From Alphaproteobacteria bacterium (lineage in GTDB: Bacteria > Pseudomonadota > Alphaproteobacteria > Rickettsiales > UBA1997), in contig JAGKWR010000011.1 of the NCBI GenBank assembly GCA_021151765.1, positions 1-64,000 of the forward strand: 64,000 bases of DNA. Direction: 5' to 3'. A program made the position numbers and the translations under genes. The notes under the pieces are model-generated. The model did no database searches and was not told where the DNA came from. It saw nothing but the letters and a program-made list of their open reading frames with translations. Position 1 is the stretch's first letter, and every line of letters begins with the position of its first letter. Shown piece by piece: positions 54,799 to 62,523 of this stretch.

Positions 54799-55467
54799 TT
54801 ACTGTTTGATTGCTTTGTTTTTGGATAAGAATTCAACCAATTGATCAACGCTGTAGAAAAAATTCTGCGCTTCTTTGATTACCGATTCTCTGGCCGCGTG
54901 TTCACCAAAACCACAAAAAGTTACTTTATCGTTAGCTTTTGCCACTTCTAAATCTGTGTAACCATCGCCGATCATAAAAACTTTTTGGTAAGATTTTCGC
55001 GCCAAAATTTGCGCAACAATTTTCGGCTTTCCGCCATTTTGCGCTAAAATATTTTCCGCTTCAAAACCAACTACAAGTTCGCCGTCATACACAAAATTAT
55101 TAGCAAAACAGTTAGCGCGATCAATTCTCAAGGCGTCAGCCGCCGGATAAATAATTTCCAAAAATCCGCCGGAAATAATGTAAAAGTCGAAATCGTTTTT
55201 CAGCGAATCTAAACCAGCAACGAAGCCTGTGGTGATGTAATCGCAGATTTCAGATTTTAGCTGATCAATATCCGATTTAGTGAGTTTGATGTGAGCAAAA
55301 CGCGTGCGCAAAGAATCGGCAAAAGTCATCTTGCCTGACATCGCCGCGTTAGTGATTTTCTCAATTTCGTCTTTTTGGTTCGCAGCAGTTTTTGCGATCA
55401 AAAAATCCAACGTTTCAATTGAAACTAAAGTCGAATCAAAATCAAAAATGGCGCAGTTATTTTTCAT
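54799..55467 (-). CDS. serB: Phosphoserine phosphatase
   Basis: 222 residues of the HAD superfamily. Motif I is IFDFDSTLVSIETLDF (Asp9, Asp11), motif II IISGGF, motif III with the Lys in GGKPKIV, motif IV MIGDGYTDLEVAK. The DFDST form is typical for SerB. It completes the serine pathway with serC and serA nearby. The Fic gene lies 17 bp upstream. Confidence 0.88.
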   Translation of the reverse strand: MKNNCAIFDFDSTLVSIETLDFLIAKTAANQKDEIEKITNAAMSGKMTFADSLRTRFAHIKLTKSDIDQLKSEICDYITTGFVAGLDSLKNDFDFYIISGGFLEIIYPAADALRIDRANCFANNFVYDGELVVGFEAENILAQNGGKPKIVAQILARKSYQKVFMIGDGYTDLEVAKANDKVTFCGFGEHAARESVIKEAQNFFYSVDQLVEFLSKNKAIKQ

Positions 55468-55484
55468 TTTATTTACCTAATCTA

Positions 55485-56090
55485 TTACAAATCTTGGGTT
55501 CTAAATTCGCTGTATCCTTCATAATAATAGCTGATGTCGATGCCTTTCATGAAAAGTTCGCAGTCGTTAATTTTATCGGTGAGCGCATTTCTTAGCAGAT
55601 GTTTTATTTCAATATCTTTAACCGTGCTGCGCTCCATCGCCGACAGATATTCTTCTTTATCAACCAAATTCCAATCAATCACTTGTTTGAGCTCTTTTTT
55701 CAAAACTAGATCCAGCCAAATTCTAGTAGCGCGGCCGTTGCCTTCACGAAATGGATGAGCAATGTTCATCTCAACATATTTTTCGATAATTTCTTCGAAG
55801 CTGTTTTGCGGCATTTTGTCAATGTGTTCAAGCGATTGCGTTAAATACATCAACGGAGCAAATCTAAAATTTCCTTTGGCAATATTTACCTCACGCAAAA
55901 GACCGGCAAATTCGTAAATATCGCCAAACAAAAATTGATGAATTTGCGCCAAGCCTTTGAAAGTGCCAACCTCAACTTTATCAATTTCTCCGCTTTCAAA
56001 AAGTTGTTTGGCTTTTTGTTTGCTGATTTTTTCTTCAGCTTTGTTGAGCTCAAGCTGGTTGGCGAGATTTAATTTATTTTCTAAAACCAT
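55485..56090 (-). CDS. Fic family adenylyltransferase, class III (autoinhibited)
   Basis: 201 residues. The active-site motif HPFREGNGR is at 112-120, with the catalytic His112. Near the C-terminus SYYYEG (187-192) matches the (S/T)xxxE(G/N) inhibitory helix, so this is a stand-alone class III Fic like that of Neisseria, which AMPylates its target when the helix is displaced. The flap FRFAPLMYLTQ is present. It is placed between serB and serC, 22 bp from serC, in the same direction. Confidence 0.9.
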   Translation of the reverse strand: MVLENKLNLANQLELNKAEEKISKQKAKQLFESGEIDKVEVGTFKGLAQIHQFLFGDIYEFAGLLREVNIAKGNFRFAPLMYLTQSLEHIDKMPQNSFEEIIEKYVEMNIAHPFREGNGRATRIWLDLVLKKELKQVIDWNLVDKEEYLSAMERSTVKDIEIKHLLRNALTDKINDCELFMKGIDISYYYEGYSEFRTQDL

Positions 56091-56112
56091 TTTTCGCTTA
56101 TTTTAGATTTTC

Positions 56113-57261
56113 TTAACACGCTGCTATATTGCAGGCATATTCAAACCACTCGCACAAAATTTTGATGTCAGCTGCTTCAACGGTCAAACCGCACCACACG
56201 CGAAATGATGGTGGAGCGGAGTTGTAACCTTTGATGTCGAAAGCGACTTTTTCATCTTGTAAAATTTTAGCGATTTTGTCGATAAATTTGCGCTGATCGG
56301 CTTCCGCCAATTCTTTAAACCAAGCTTGTTTTGGCTGGAAACACACGGATGTGCGCGATTGGAATTTTTCGTCGGCGCATAAATTTTCGAAATTTTGCGA
56401 AGTTTTTAAGAAGTTTGAAATCGCTGCAAAGTTAGCATTTACGCGGTTGTACATCGCTGCAATGCCGCCGCTTTCTTGAATCCAATTCAAAGTATCCAAC
56501 GCATCTAAAATACACATTGTTGAAGTGGTGTTAATCACCGATCCTTCAAACACGGCCGCGCTGAACACGCCTTTTTTCTTCAACTGATAAATTTTAGGAA
56601 GTGGCCAAGTTGGAGTATATTCTTCGATTCTTGCCACAGCGCGCGGACTTAGAATTAAAACGCCGTGCTGCGCTTCGCCGCCCAAAGATTTTTGCCACGA
56701 ATAAGTTGTAACGTCGAGCTTGGAAAAATCGATTGGCATCGAAAATGCGCCAGAAGTTGCGTCGCAGAAAGTAAGACCTTTTCTATTCTCAGGAATAAAA
56801 TCGAGATCGTTAAAACACACGCCAGAGGTGGTTCCGTTCAAGGTGAAAACAACGTCGCGATCAAAATCAACTTTTGCAATATCTGGAACTTTTCCGAAAT
56901 CTGCCGCAAATTTGCGCACATCCGTTAGGCGCAATTGCTCAGTAATCGCCTTGTACCATTCCGCGCCGAAAGCTTCGAAATAAATCACATCAACACCGCG
57001 CGCGCCAAGCATATTCCACATTGCCGCTTCAAACGCACCAGTGTCCGATGCCGCCATAATGGCGATTTTGTAGCCTTGCGGTAAATTCAAAAATTCCGCA
57101 CTCAAAGCATTAACTTGATTGATCACCTGCAAAACTTCTTTGCTGCGATGCGACCTTCCGAGTAATTCAGTGTTGTTCAAAAACTCAGCATTCCAATTCG
57201 GACGCTTGGCGCACGGGCCGCTGCTGAATTTGTTGTGTAATGGTTTGGTAGATGGTTTCAT
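56113..57261 (-). CDS. serC: Phosphoserine aminotransferase
   Basis: 382 residues of the alphaproteobacterial SerC type. FSSGPCAKRPNW at the start, LNGTTSGVCFND, FCDATSGAFSMPIDFSKLDVTTYSWQKSLGGEAQHGVLILSP (PLP Lys in WQKSLGG) and VWCGLTVEAADI near the end. It transfers an amino group to 3-phosphohydroxypyruvate. It lies 8 bp after the radical SAM gene. Confidence 0.94.
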   Translation of the reverse strand: MKPSTKPLHNKFSSGPCAKRPNWNAEFLNNTELLGRSHRSKEVLQVINQVNALSAEFLNLPQGYKIAIMAASDTGAFEAAMWNMLGARGVDVIYFEAFGAEWYKAITEQLRLTDVRKFAADFGKVPDIAKVDFDRDVVFTLNGTTSGVCFNDLDFIPENRKGLTFCDATSGAFSMPIDFSKLDVTTYSWQKSLGGEAQHGVLILSPRAVARIEEYTPTWPLPKIYQLKKKGVFSAAVFEGSVINTTSTMCILDALDTLNWIQESGGIAAMYNRVNANFAAISNFLKTSQNFENLCADEKFQSRTSVCFQPKQAWFKELAEADQRKFIDKIAKILQDEKVAFDIKGYNSAPPSFRVWCGLTVEAADIKILCEWFEYACNIAAC

Positions 57262-57269
57262 ATAATTTA

Positions 57270-59327
57270 CTATTTTCTAAAATGATATTGAGCGCCTGGA
57301 ACCAAAGGAATTTGGCAAGAAGCACGAAGTGAGGTCGATGGATTTTCTTTTGAAGCCGAATCAACTAAATCCATTTCATCTTCTGTTATTTTTGGTAGCT
57401 CTATATTGGATTTTATTTCTCCTACACACGTACTGCAAGATAACTTTTCATCACATGCAGCTTCTACTACATCATGTTTTTTAAGCACAGTGGCTAAAGT
57501 AGGATTAGAACCTTTGTATTTTTCATCAGATAGATCGACCTCAAAAACTTCTTCTCCACCATTTTTATTAATAACTTTTATTACAACTTTATGACATGAG
57601 GTAGCCCCTTGCGCATTATCATTACTAACAACACCTTGTATTACAGCTGATGCAGCAGCTTTTCTAAGATGTTTAATGAATGAACCACTTTCTTTTTCTA
57701 TCTCTTCAAGAATTTGTTTACCTTCTTCTGAAACAGCTCTTTGTGCTAAATCTTTAGTAAGCCAATAAACTTTCTCACCTTCATCAAGTTTAGTGTGATC
57801 TATTTTTACTATAGTTTTATCTTGCTTATTGGAGTTAACATATCGGTTCAGCCTAAGCAAAATATTATCACTCTCCATACCAACTATTTCTACCTTTCCA
57901 TATTCTGTAGACATCACTAAACGAGCATGGTTTTCTATTCCAGAAAGGCCATTCTTTGCATCTTCAAGCAAACTATACTGTCTTTCTAAAGTATTATCTT
58001 CTCTGAAATGAGCACTACCTCTAATTTCTCTGCAGGCATAAACATTATGCATCGATATTCCTAAACGGTTTGATTGATACATCAACAGTCTCAAAACCGG
58101 AACTGAATCATTAACTCCGGCAATGATTGGAAACTGATTATGATGACCAATCCAATCTCTCTCTTTCATAGCATGAAGAGGGTAAACCAAATCTTTTCTA
58201 ACATTATAACGCTCTCTCAAATCGTAGAGATAATTACCACTTCGATCAACTTTAGGATCAACCAACTCATAAGGATGAGTGTAATGTCCTACAAACTCAA
58301 CTCTAGTGTCCGGATATTGTCTGTTGAACATATCCATCATCTTCCAGAAATCTTGATCAAATCTTGTGGGATTAAATGACAATTCTTTTGTTCCAATTCT
58401 AAGAGAAGTAATTCCAGCCTCTGCCATCAAAGTCATGTACCTTGCCAATGTTGCATTTGGCAAAGTCATTGGATCACCACCAGAAAATAAAATTTCTCTA
58501 ATGTTAATTAACGGTTCCTTTGTTTCTCTGTGTAAATAGAGACCTTTCTTTTCGTCCCAGAAACCATAATCAGCAATCGCTTTATCAATTAGGTTATTGT
58601 AAGTCTTAATATAGGCTGCAACTACGTTCATATCAGCTTTTGATTTATTCGATGAACCATCAAATAAATCGAGCCTATAGCAATAACGACAATGAGAAGA
58701 ACAATTAATCGAAGTATAAGCCAACAACATCTCGTATTTATGCAATAAACCTGGAAGTGGCGAATAACGATTCTGATTTGATGGATCAACTTCACCAGCT
58801 AGATCTGCTATTTCTCTAGCATCAGGCATCACAATTTTTAGAATCGGATTTGGTTCTTTAGCAATTGCTGGAACATTAAAAGCATGGTGCAAAAAACTTT
58901 CAGAGACTTTGACACGCATCCGATCCTGAATTGATCCAGCATAAGACAAAACATCAGCAACTTTTTCTTCACTATAATATTTATCTGACATCATTTTTAC
59001 GACTTCATCTACCCCCACAAAACCTTCTCCTGCTTTTCCACCTCTAGAATATTTTTTGTTTAAATGTTGAGAATTAACATCACGCAAAAAAGCTTTTCCA
59101 CTTTCAGAAAGGCTAAAAACATGAGACGTACCACCTAAGAACAATTTATTTTCTTTAGCTAAACGCTCTCTTAATTCTGAAACTCTGGAGTAAATTGTGG
59201 TAGATTCTGTAGAATCTTGAGATGAAGAATAGCTGCGTGACCATTTACAAAAACCACTCAATTTTGGATCGTGCTGAAAAGCTCTTGATAAAAATTGTTT
59301 AGATGAAGCTAAAACTTGTCTGGTCAT
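57270..59327 (-). CDS. KamA-like radical SAM protein fused to a 2Fe-2S ferredoxin
   Basis: 685 residues. After a basic N-terminal stretch of about 45 residues, a lysine-2,3-aminomutase-like radical SAM domain (about 130-480) has the cluster motif C209-x3-C213-x2-C216 (CSSHCRYC), LFSGGDP and a retained Gly-Lys in STEYGKVEI where KamA binds PLP. The C-terminal 130 residues form an adrenodoxin-type ferredoxin (C-x5-C-x2-C-x36-C in ACDEKLSCSTC to ASCQIP). The ferredoxin may supply the electron for SAM cleavage. The substrate is unknown. The LysR gene ends 2 bp upstream; serC follows. Confidence 0.85.
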   Translation of the reverse strand: MTRQVLASSKQFLSRAFQHDPKLSGFCKWSRSYSSSQDSTESTTIYSRVSELRERLAKENKLFLGGTSHVFSLSESGKAFLRDVNSQHLNKKYSRGGKAGEGFVGVDEVVKMMSDKYYSEEKVADVLSYAGSIQDRMRVKVSESFLHHAFNVPAIAKEPNPILKIVMPDAREIADLAGEVDPSNQNRYSPLPGLLHKYEMLLAYTSINCSSHCRYCYRLDLFDGSSNKSKADMNVVAAYIKTYNNLIDKAIADYGFWDEKKGLYLHRETKEPLINIREILFSGGDPMTLPNATLARYMTLMAEAGITSLRIGTKELSFNPTRFDQDFWKMMDMFNRQYPDTRVEFVGHYTHPYELVDPKVDRSGNYLYDLRERYNVRKDLVYPLHAMKERDWIGHHNQFPIIAGVNDSVPVLRLLMYQSNRLGISMHNVYACREIRGSAHFREDNTLERQYSLLEDAKNGLSGIENHARLVMSTEYGKVEIVGMESDNILLRLNRYVNSNKQDKTIVKIDHTKLDEGEKVYWLTKDLAQRAVSEEGKQILEEIEKESGSFIKHLRKAAASAVIQGVVSNDNAQGATSCHKVVIKVINKNGGEEVFEVDLSDEKYKGSNPTLATVLKKHDVVEAACDEKLSCSTCVGEIKSNIELPKITEDEMDLVDSASKENPSTSLRASCQIPLVPGAQYHFRK

Positions 59328-59329
59328 TC

Positions 59330-60295
59330 TTATCTAAAATTTTGATTATGACCAACATGTGCCTCAATTAAAATATCGGTCTTTAGCATTTTAATAAAAT
59401 CGTTTAATAGACCGTGGTGTTTTTTTCCTTTTTTAACCAAAATTCCATACAAAATACTTGGAAAATATTTCTCCAAAGATTTTACAGAAAAATCATCTTT
59501 GTTTTTATCACCTTCTAAGCAGATACTTGATAGAGCAGCTATCCCAATATCTTCACGAATAAAACTTTTCAAAATTTCATAATTTCCCATCTCAAAATCT
59601 ATCTTGGTCTGTAATCCATAATGTTTCACAACCTGTTCAAAATTTGGAATAGTCACAAATTTATTATCCAACTTAAGAAGCTTATAGCGTTTGATATCTT
59701 GCATATCGATATCCTTCTTTTTTGCTAATGGGTGATTCTTACTTGTAAGTAATATTGGCCTGTATTCAGCAACTGGAGTAAAATCTAACTCATCAGGAAT
59801 TTCATTTACCTGCATTGAGTATAACAGCATATCCACTTCATTATTCATTAATCTAGAAACGGCATCTGCTTTTGTAATATTTCGTATCTCAAATTTTACA
59901 TCGACGTGCGTTAATTCAAACTTTCTAATATATTTTGGCAGTATGTGACTTATTCCAACACTGTTAGCAGCTATGTTAATTGTTTTCGATTTTTCTCGTT
60001 TCAAAGCTGCTACAAAATCTTCAAACATCTCATCCGCACCATACATATGAGGAACCGAATAAGTATAAAACATCTTACCTTCTTTAGTTAAAACAGCTTT
60101 ATTACCTTCTCTAGAAAAAAGATGAACACCCAAATCTCTCTCCAAAGACTTAATCTGTAAACTTACTGCACCCTGACTTAAATTCATTTTTTTTGCTGCC
60201 GCAGACATACTTCCTGTTTGCACAGTATAACAAAATCCACGCAGTTGTTGAAAGCGATTATTCTTATAATGAAATTGCTGAAAACTTTTGGGCAT
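59330..60295 (-). CDS. LysR family transcriptional regulator
   Basis: 321 residues. The winged helix-turn-helix (about 17-75) is FCYTVQTGSMSAAAKKMNLSQGAVSLQIKSLERDLGVHLFSR, followed by a LysR substrate-binding domain. It is placed 2 bp upstream of the radical SAM-ferredoxin gene in the same direction, unlike the usual divergent layout, so it probably controls its own transcript. Two 14-bp direct repeats lie directly before its start. Confidence 0.92.
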   Translation of the reverse strand: MPKSFQQFHYKNNRFQQLRGFCYTVQTGSMSAAAKKMNLSQGAVSLQIKSLERDLGVHLFSREGNKAVLTKEGKMFYTYSVPHMYGADEMFEDFVAALKREKSKTINIAANSVGISHILPKYIRKFELTHVDVKFEIRNITKADAVSRLMNNEVDMLLYSMQVNEIPDELDFTPVAEYRPILLTSKNHPLAKKKDIDMQDIKRYKLLKLDNKFVTIPNFEQVVKHYGLQTKIDFEMGNYEILKSFIREDIGIAALSSICLEGDKNKDDFSVKSLEKYFPSILYGILVKKGKKHHGLLNDFIKMLKTDILIEAHVGHNQNFR

Positions 60296-60300
60296 CAGTT

Positions 60301-60335
60301 ATTAGTTTTATTAATAGTTAAATTAGTTTTATTAA
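60301..60335. promoter_or_regulatory. Two 14-bp direct repeats upstream of the LysR gene
   Basis: ATTAGTTTTATTAA occurs at 60301-60314 and 60322-60335, a 21-bp period or two helical turns. The first copy starts 6 bp before the ATG at 60295. This suits a dimeric regulator binding one face of the DNA and autoregulation. Confidence 0.4.
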
Positions 60336-60435
60336 GATAAATCGGATTACTTATTACAAATTCAAGCACAAACTGCGCCACGAATTTTTTAAATAATTAA
60401 TTTTTAGGAAAATTATACACCCTCATTCACCAATA

Positions 60436-60647
60436 ATGAAAAACTTATATTATAATTCTCTTCATCCTAAGTTTGACGAAGAGTTAATAAAAAATCCGAA
60501 ACTCAAACTTTTATTAAGTCGTCTACTGCTGACCAACTGAATAAATATGAAGACTATGCGGAAGAAATTTCAGAAGCAGTCCTAAAAATTAACAAATTAT
60601 TCGAAAGTCTGTTTATCAGCAACAATCGTGGAATACTACACGAATAA
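60436..60647 (+). pseudogene. Frameshifted remnant of a small gene
   Basis: From ATG 60436 the plus strand reads MKNLYYNSLHPKFDEELIKN and stops at about 60540. A one-frame shift near 60520 opens DQLNKYEDYAEEISEAVLKIN and continues to a stop at 60647. The combined composition (Asp, Glu, Lys, Asn, Ile) looks like real coding sequence of this genome. It overlaps the minus-strand ORF ending at 60554; only one of the two is likely genuine. Confidence 0.3.
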
Positions 60648-60808
60648 AACCGATAAGATTTTCGCAAAGTTTTTAAAACTTGATAAGAACAAAAAATAAC
60701 AATTGATGTTAACAGCTCACCACCACCCGCAAACGCAAAAAGACTAAAAACTTTTAGCGTGTGTAGCCAGCTTCGGGCATTAGAAATATTGCTCGAAGTT
60801 TCTGACAT
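60554..60808 (-). CDS. Short ORF downstream of C4-like RNA, possible Icd/Ash-like product
   Basis: 84 residues starting MSETSSNISNARSWLHTLKVF. The ATG at 60808 follows AAGGAG (60821-60816) by 7 nt, the best ribosome site I saw, but that site is buried in the hairpin after the C4-like RNA. Early in the ORF TGGCTACACACGC and GGTGGTGG repeat segments of the C4 RNA. The position matches icd/ant behind c4 in phage P1. The second half may be only the shadow of a decayed plus-strand gene, so the true 3' extent is uncertain. Confidence 0.4.
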   Translation of the reverse strand: MSETSSNISNARSWLHTLKVFSLFAFAGGGELLTSIVIFCSYQVLKTLRKSYRFYSCSIPRLLLINRLSNNLLIFRTASEISSA

Positions 60809-60842
60809 AAAAAAACTCCTTCGAAAAATTTTCGAAGGAGTT
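60809..60842 (-). terminator. Terminator hairpin that also buries a ribosome binding site
   Basis: A 12-bp perfect stem (AACTCCTTCGAA/TTCGAAGGAGTT) with a 5-nt loop is followed on the minus strand by seven T and at once by ATG 60808. The 3' arm contains the AAGGAG for that ATG. It ends the C4-like RNA 14 nt after the closing stem and blocks translation when folded. Confidence 0.85.
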
Positions 60843-60855
60843 AAGTATTTTAATA

Positions 60856-60933
60856 TCGGGAGCCACCACCACGCAAACCCGGCGTGTGTAGCCATATTCC
60901 CCGTGAAGGTCTTTTATTCTGGTACACTCCCGA
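60856..60933 (-). ncRNA. C4-like antisense RNA, copy 2 (complete)
   Basis: 78 nt on the minus strand from TCGGGAG (60933) to CTCCCGA (60856). Inner pairings include ACCA/TGGT, CACG/CGTG and a GGC-TACACAC-GCC hairpin. Length and core (ACCAGAATAAAAGACC, GGCTACACACGCC, GTGGTGGTGGCTCCC) match what I recall of the 77-nt C4 RNA of P1/P7. C4 represses translation of a downstream antirepressor ORF. It is preceded by a promoter and followed by a terminator and a short ORF. It is GC-richer than its surroundings. Identical to copy 1 over 66 nt. Confidence 0.6.
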
Positions 60934-60940
60934 CACCGCC

Positions 60941-60969
60941 TAATTTGGTGTTTAAAAAAATTTAATCAA
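60941..60969 (-). promoter_or_regulatory. Promoter of C4-like RNA copy 2
   Basis: TTGATT (60969-60964), 17 bp, AAATTA (60946-60941), then 7 bp to the RNA start at 60933. The layout equals that of copy 1. Confidence 0.5.
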
Positions 60970-61168
60970 GTGCTTAGACAAAAAAAATTTAAAATATTTT
61001 TCACCATTTTTTTGGGCATATTTTTTTTGCTGCTTCCATGCTAAAACTCAGGGGTTTTTTAAACTATTTGGCAAGATTAAACTCTGAATAAATAGTCAAA
61101 AATCCTTCGTTTTGCTCATTGTAAAAGCAATGAGACTTTCAAAATAACAGCAAAAACCACCACAATTA

Positions 61169-62368
61169 CTAGGAAATTCTCAACGAAACAGTTCCAGCAA
61201 TTGCTTTCAAAGATTCTGACAAACCTACTGGAACTTCTTTGGTTTCAACGTCTAAAACCACGTAACCAATTTCGGTATCAGTTGAAAGAATCTGAGCCTG
61301 AATATTCAAAGCAAATTTGCTGATTTCATGGTTAATCGCTTGCAACATGCCCGGCGTGTTAGCATGAACGTGAGCAATTCTGATGCAGCCTTGGCGCGGT
61401 TTTTGCAAAGACAAATTCGGGAAGTTCACCGCCATTGCCGTTGAGCCAATCAAATGATTTTGCGCCAATTTATTAGAAACTTCGACTGCAATATTTTCTT
61501 GCGCTTCTTGCGTGCTGCCACCGATGTGCGGTGTTAACAAAACACTGTCGAATTTACGCAATGGTGAAACAAATTCTTCGGCGTTGCTTGAAGGCTCGCT
61601 TGGGAAAACGTCGATCGCAGCGCCGGCAACATGTTTGCTTTCCAACGCTTCTGCCAAAGCATCAACGTCAACTACGTTACCTCGCGAGTTGTTGATGATG
61701 AAAACGCCTTTTTTCATTTTGGCGATCGTGCCTTTGTTGATGATATTGTTGGTTGAAGTGTCTTGCGGAACGTGAAGCGTGATAACGTCAGCAGCTTTGA
61801 GCAAGTCGTCAAGCGAGTTCACTTGGCGGTTTGAGCCAAATGGCAATTTATTTTCAACATCGTGATAAATAACATTCATGCCCAGCGCATCAGCGATAAT
61901 ACCGACTTGCGCGCCGATATTGCCGTAGCCGATAATTCCTAAAGTTTTGTTTTTAACTTCATTGCAACCCGCAGCGTTTTTGCTCCACATACCTTTGTGC
62001 ATTTCAACGTTGACAATGTGCAAACGACGATAAAGCGAAATGATCTCGCCAATCACCAATTCAGCAACTGAACGAGTGTTGGAAAAAGGGGCGTTGAAAA
62101 CAGGAATGCCTAGAATCTTGGCAGCTTGCAAATCAACTTGATCGGTGCCGATACAAAAACAACCAACGCACGACAAATTTTTGAACTTCGACAATATTTC
62201 TTTTGTTAATTTACTGCGTGATCTGATGCCTAAAATATTAGCTTCAAAAACTTCGGCCGGAGCTTCTTCAATACTGGTTTTAAGTATTTTTACGTCGGTA
62301 ATACCGAATTTTTGGAAAGTGGCAATTGATGCTTCACTGATATTTTCAAGGAGAATTACTTTTGTCAT
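61169..62368 (-). CDS. serA: D-3-phosphoglycerate dehydrogenase
   Basis: First step of serine synthesis. 399 residues of the E. coli type: GCFCIGTDQVDL, NAD-binding GYGNIGAQVG, INNSRGNVVDVDALAEAL (catalytic Arg region), LTPHIGGSTQEAQENIA (catalytic His) and a C-terminal ACT domain (about 325-399) for serine feedback. Upstream of its stop-side neighbour lies the C4-like RNA. No leader element is evident in the 150 bp before its start. Confidence 0.95.
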   Translation of the reverse strand: MTKVILLENISEASIATFQKFGITDVKILKTSIEEAPAEVFEANILGIRSRSKLTKEILSKFKNLSCVGCFCIGTDQVDLQAAKILGIPVFNAPFSNTRSVAELVIGEIISLYRRLHIVNVEMHKGMWSKNAAGCNEVKNKTLGIIGYGNIGAQVGIIADALGMNVIYHDVENKLPFGSNRQVNSLDDLLKAADVITLHVPQDTSTNNIINKGTIAKMKKGVFIINNSRGNVVDVDALAEALESKHVAGAAIDVFPSEPSSNAEEFVSPLRKFDSVLLTPHIGGSTQEAQENIAVEVSNKLAQNHLIGSTAMAVNFPNLSLQKPRQGCIRIAHVHANTPGMLQAINHEISKFALNIQAQILSTDTEIGYVVLDVETKEVPVGLSESLKAIAGTVSLRIS

Positions 62369-62466
62369 TGCGAGAGATTTTTGGTTGAAAAACAGAAAAA
62401 ATCTAAAATCTCAAAGGCAATATGTAAATGAAGAAAATTGAAGAAAAATTAGAATGGCAGTAACTA

Positions 62467-62499
62467 AAAAGCCGACTGTTTTTTAGGCAATCGGCTTTT
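62467..62499 (-). terminator. Terminator after the prepilin-lectin gene
   Basis: A 9-bp stem AAAAGCCGA/TCGGCTTTT with a 15-nt loop lies 25 bp after the stop of the gene at 62524. On the minus strand the 3' arm ends in TTTT and is followed by TAG. Confidence 0.65.
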
Positions 62500-62523
62500 A
62501 AATTTTGCAAAGATTTCTGCTAA

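Noticed and set aside
60554..60895. Minus-strand frame beginning MATHAGFAWWWLPI as a 113-residue protein
   Set aside because: Its first 29 codons run through the C4-like RNA and the terminator hairpin. The Met at 60808 with AAGGAG is the credible start.
61115..61134. CTCATTG/CAATGAG hairpin after serA as a terminator
   Set aside because: A 7-bp stem, but no T tract follows on the minus strand; too weak to call.
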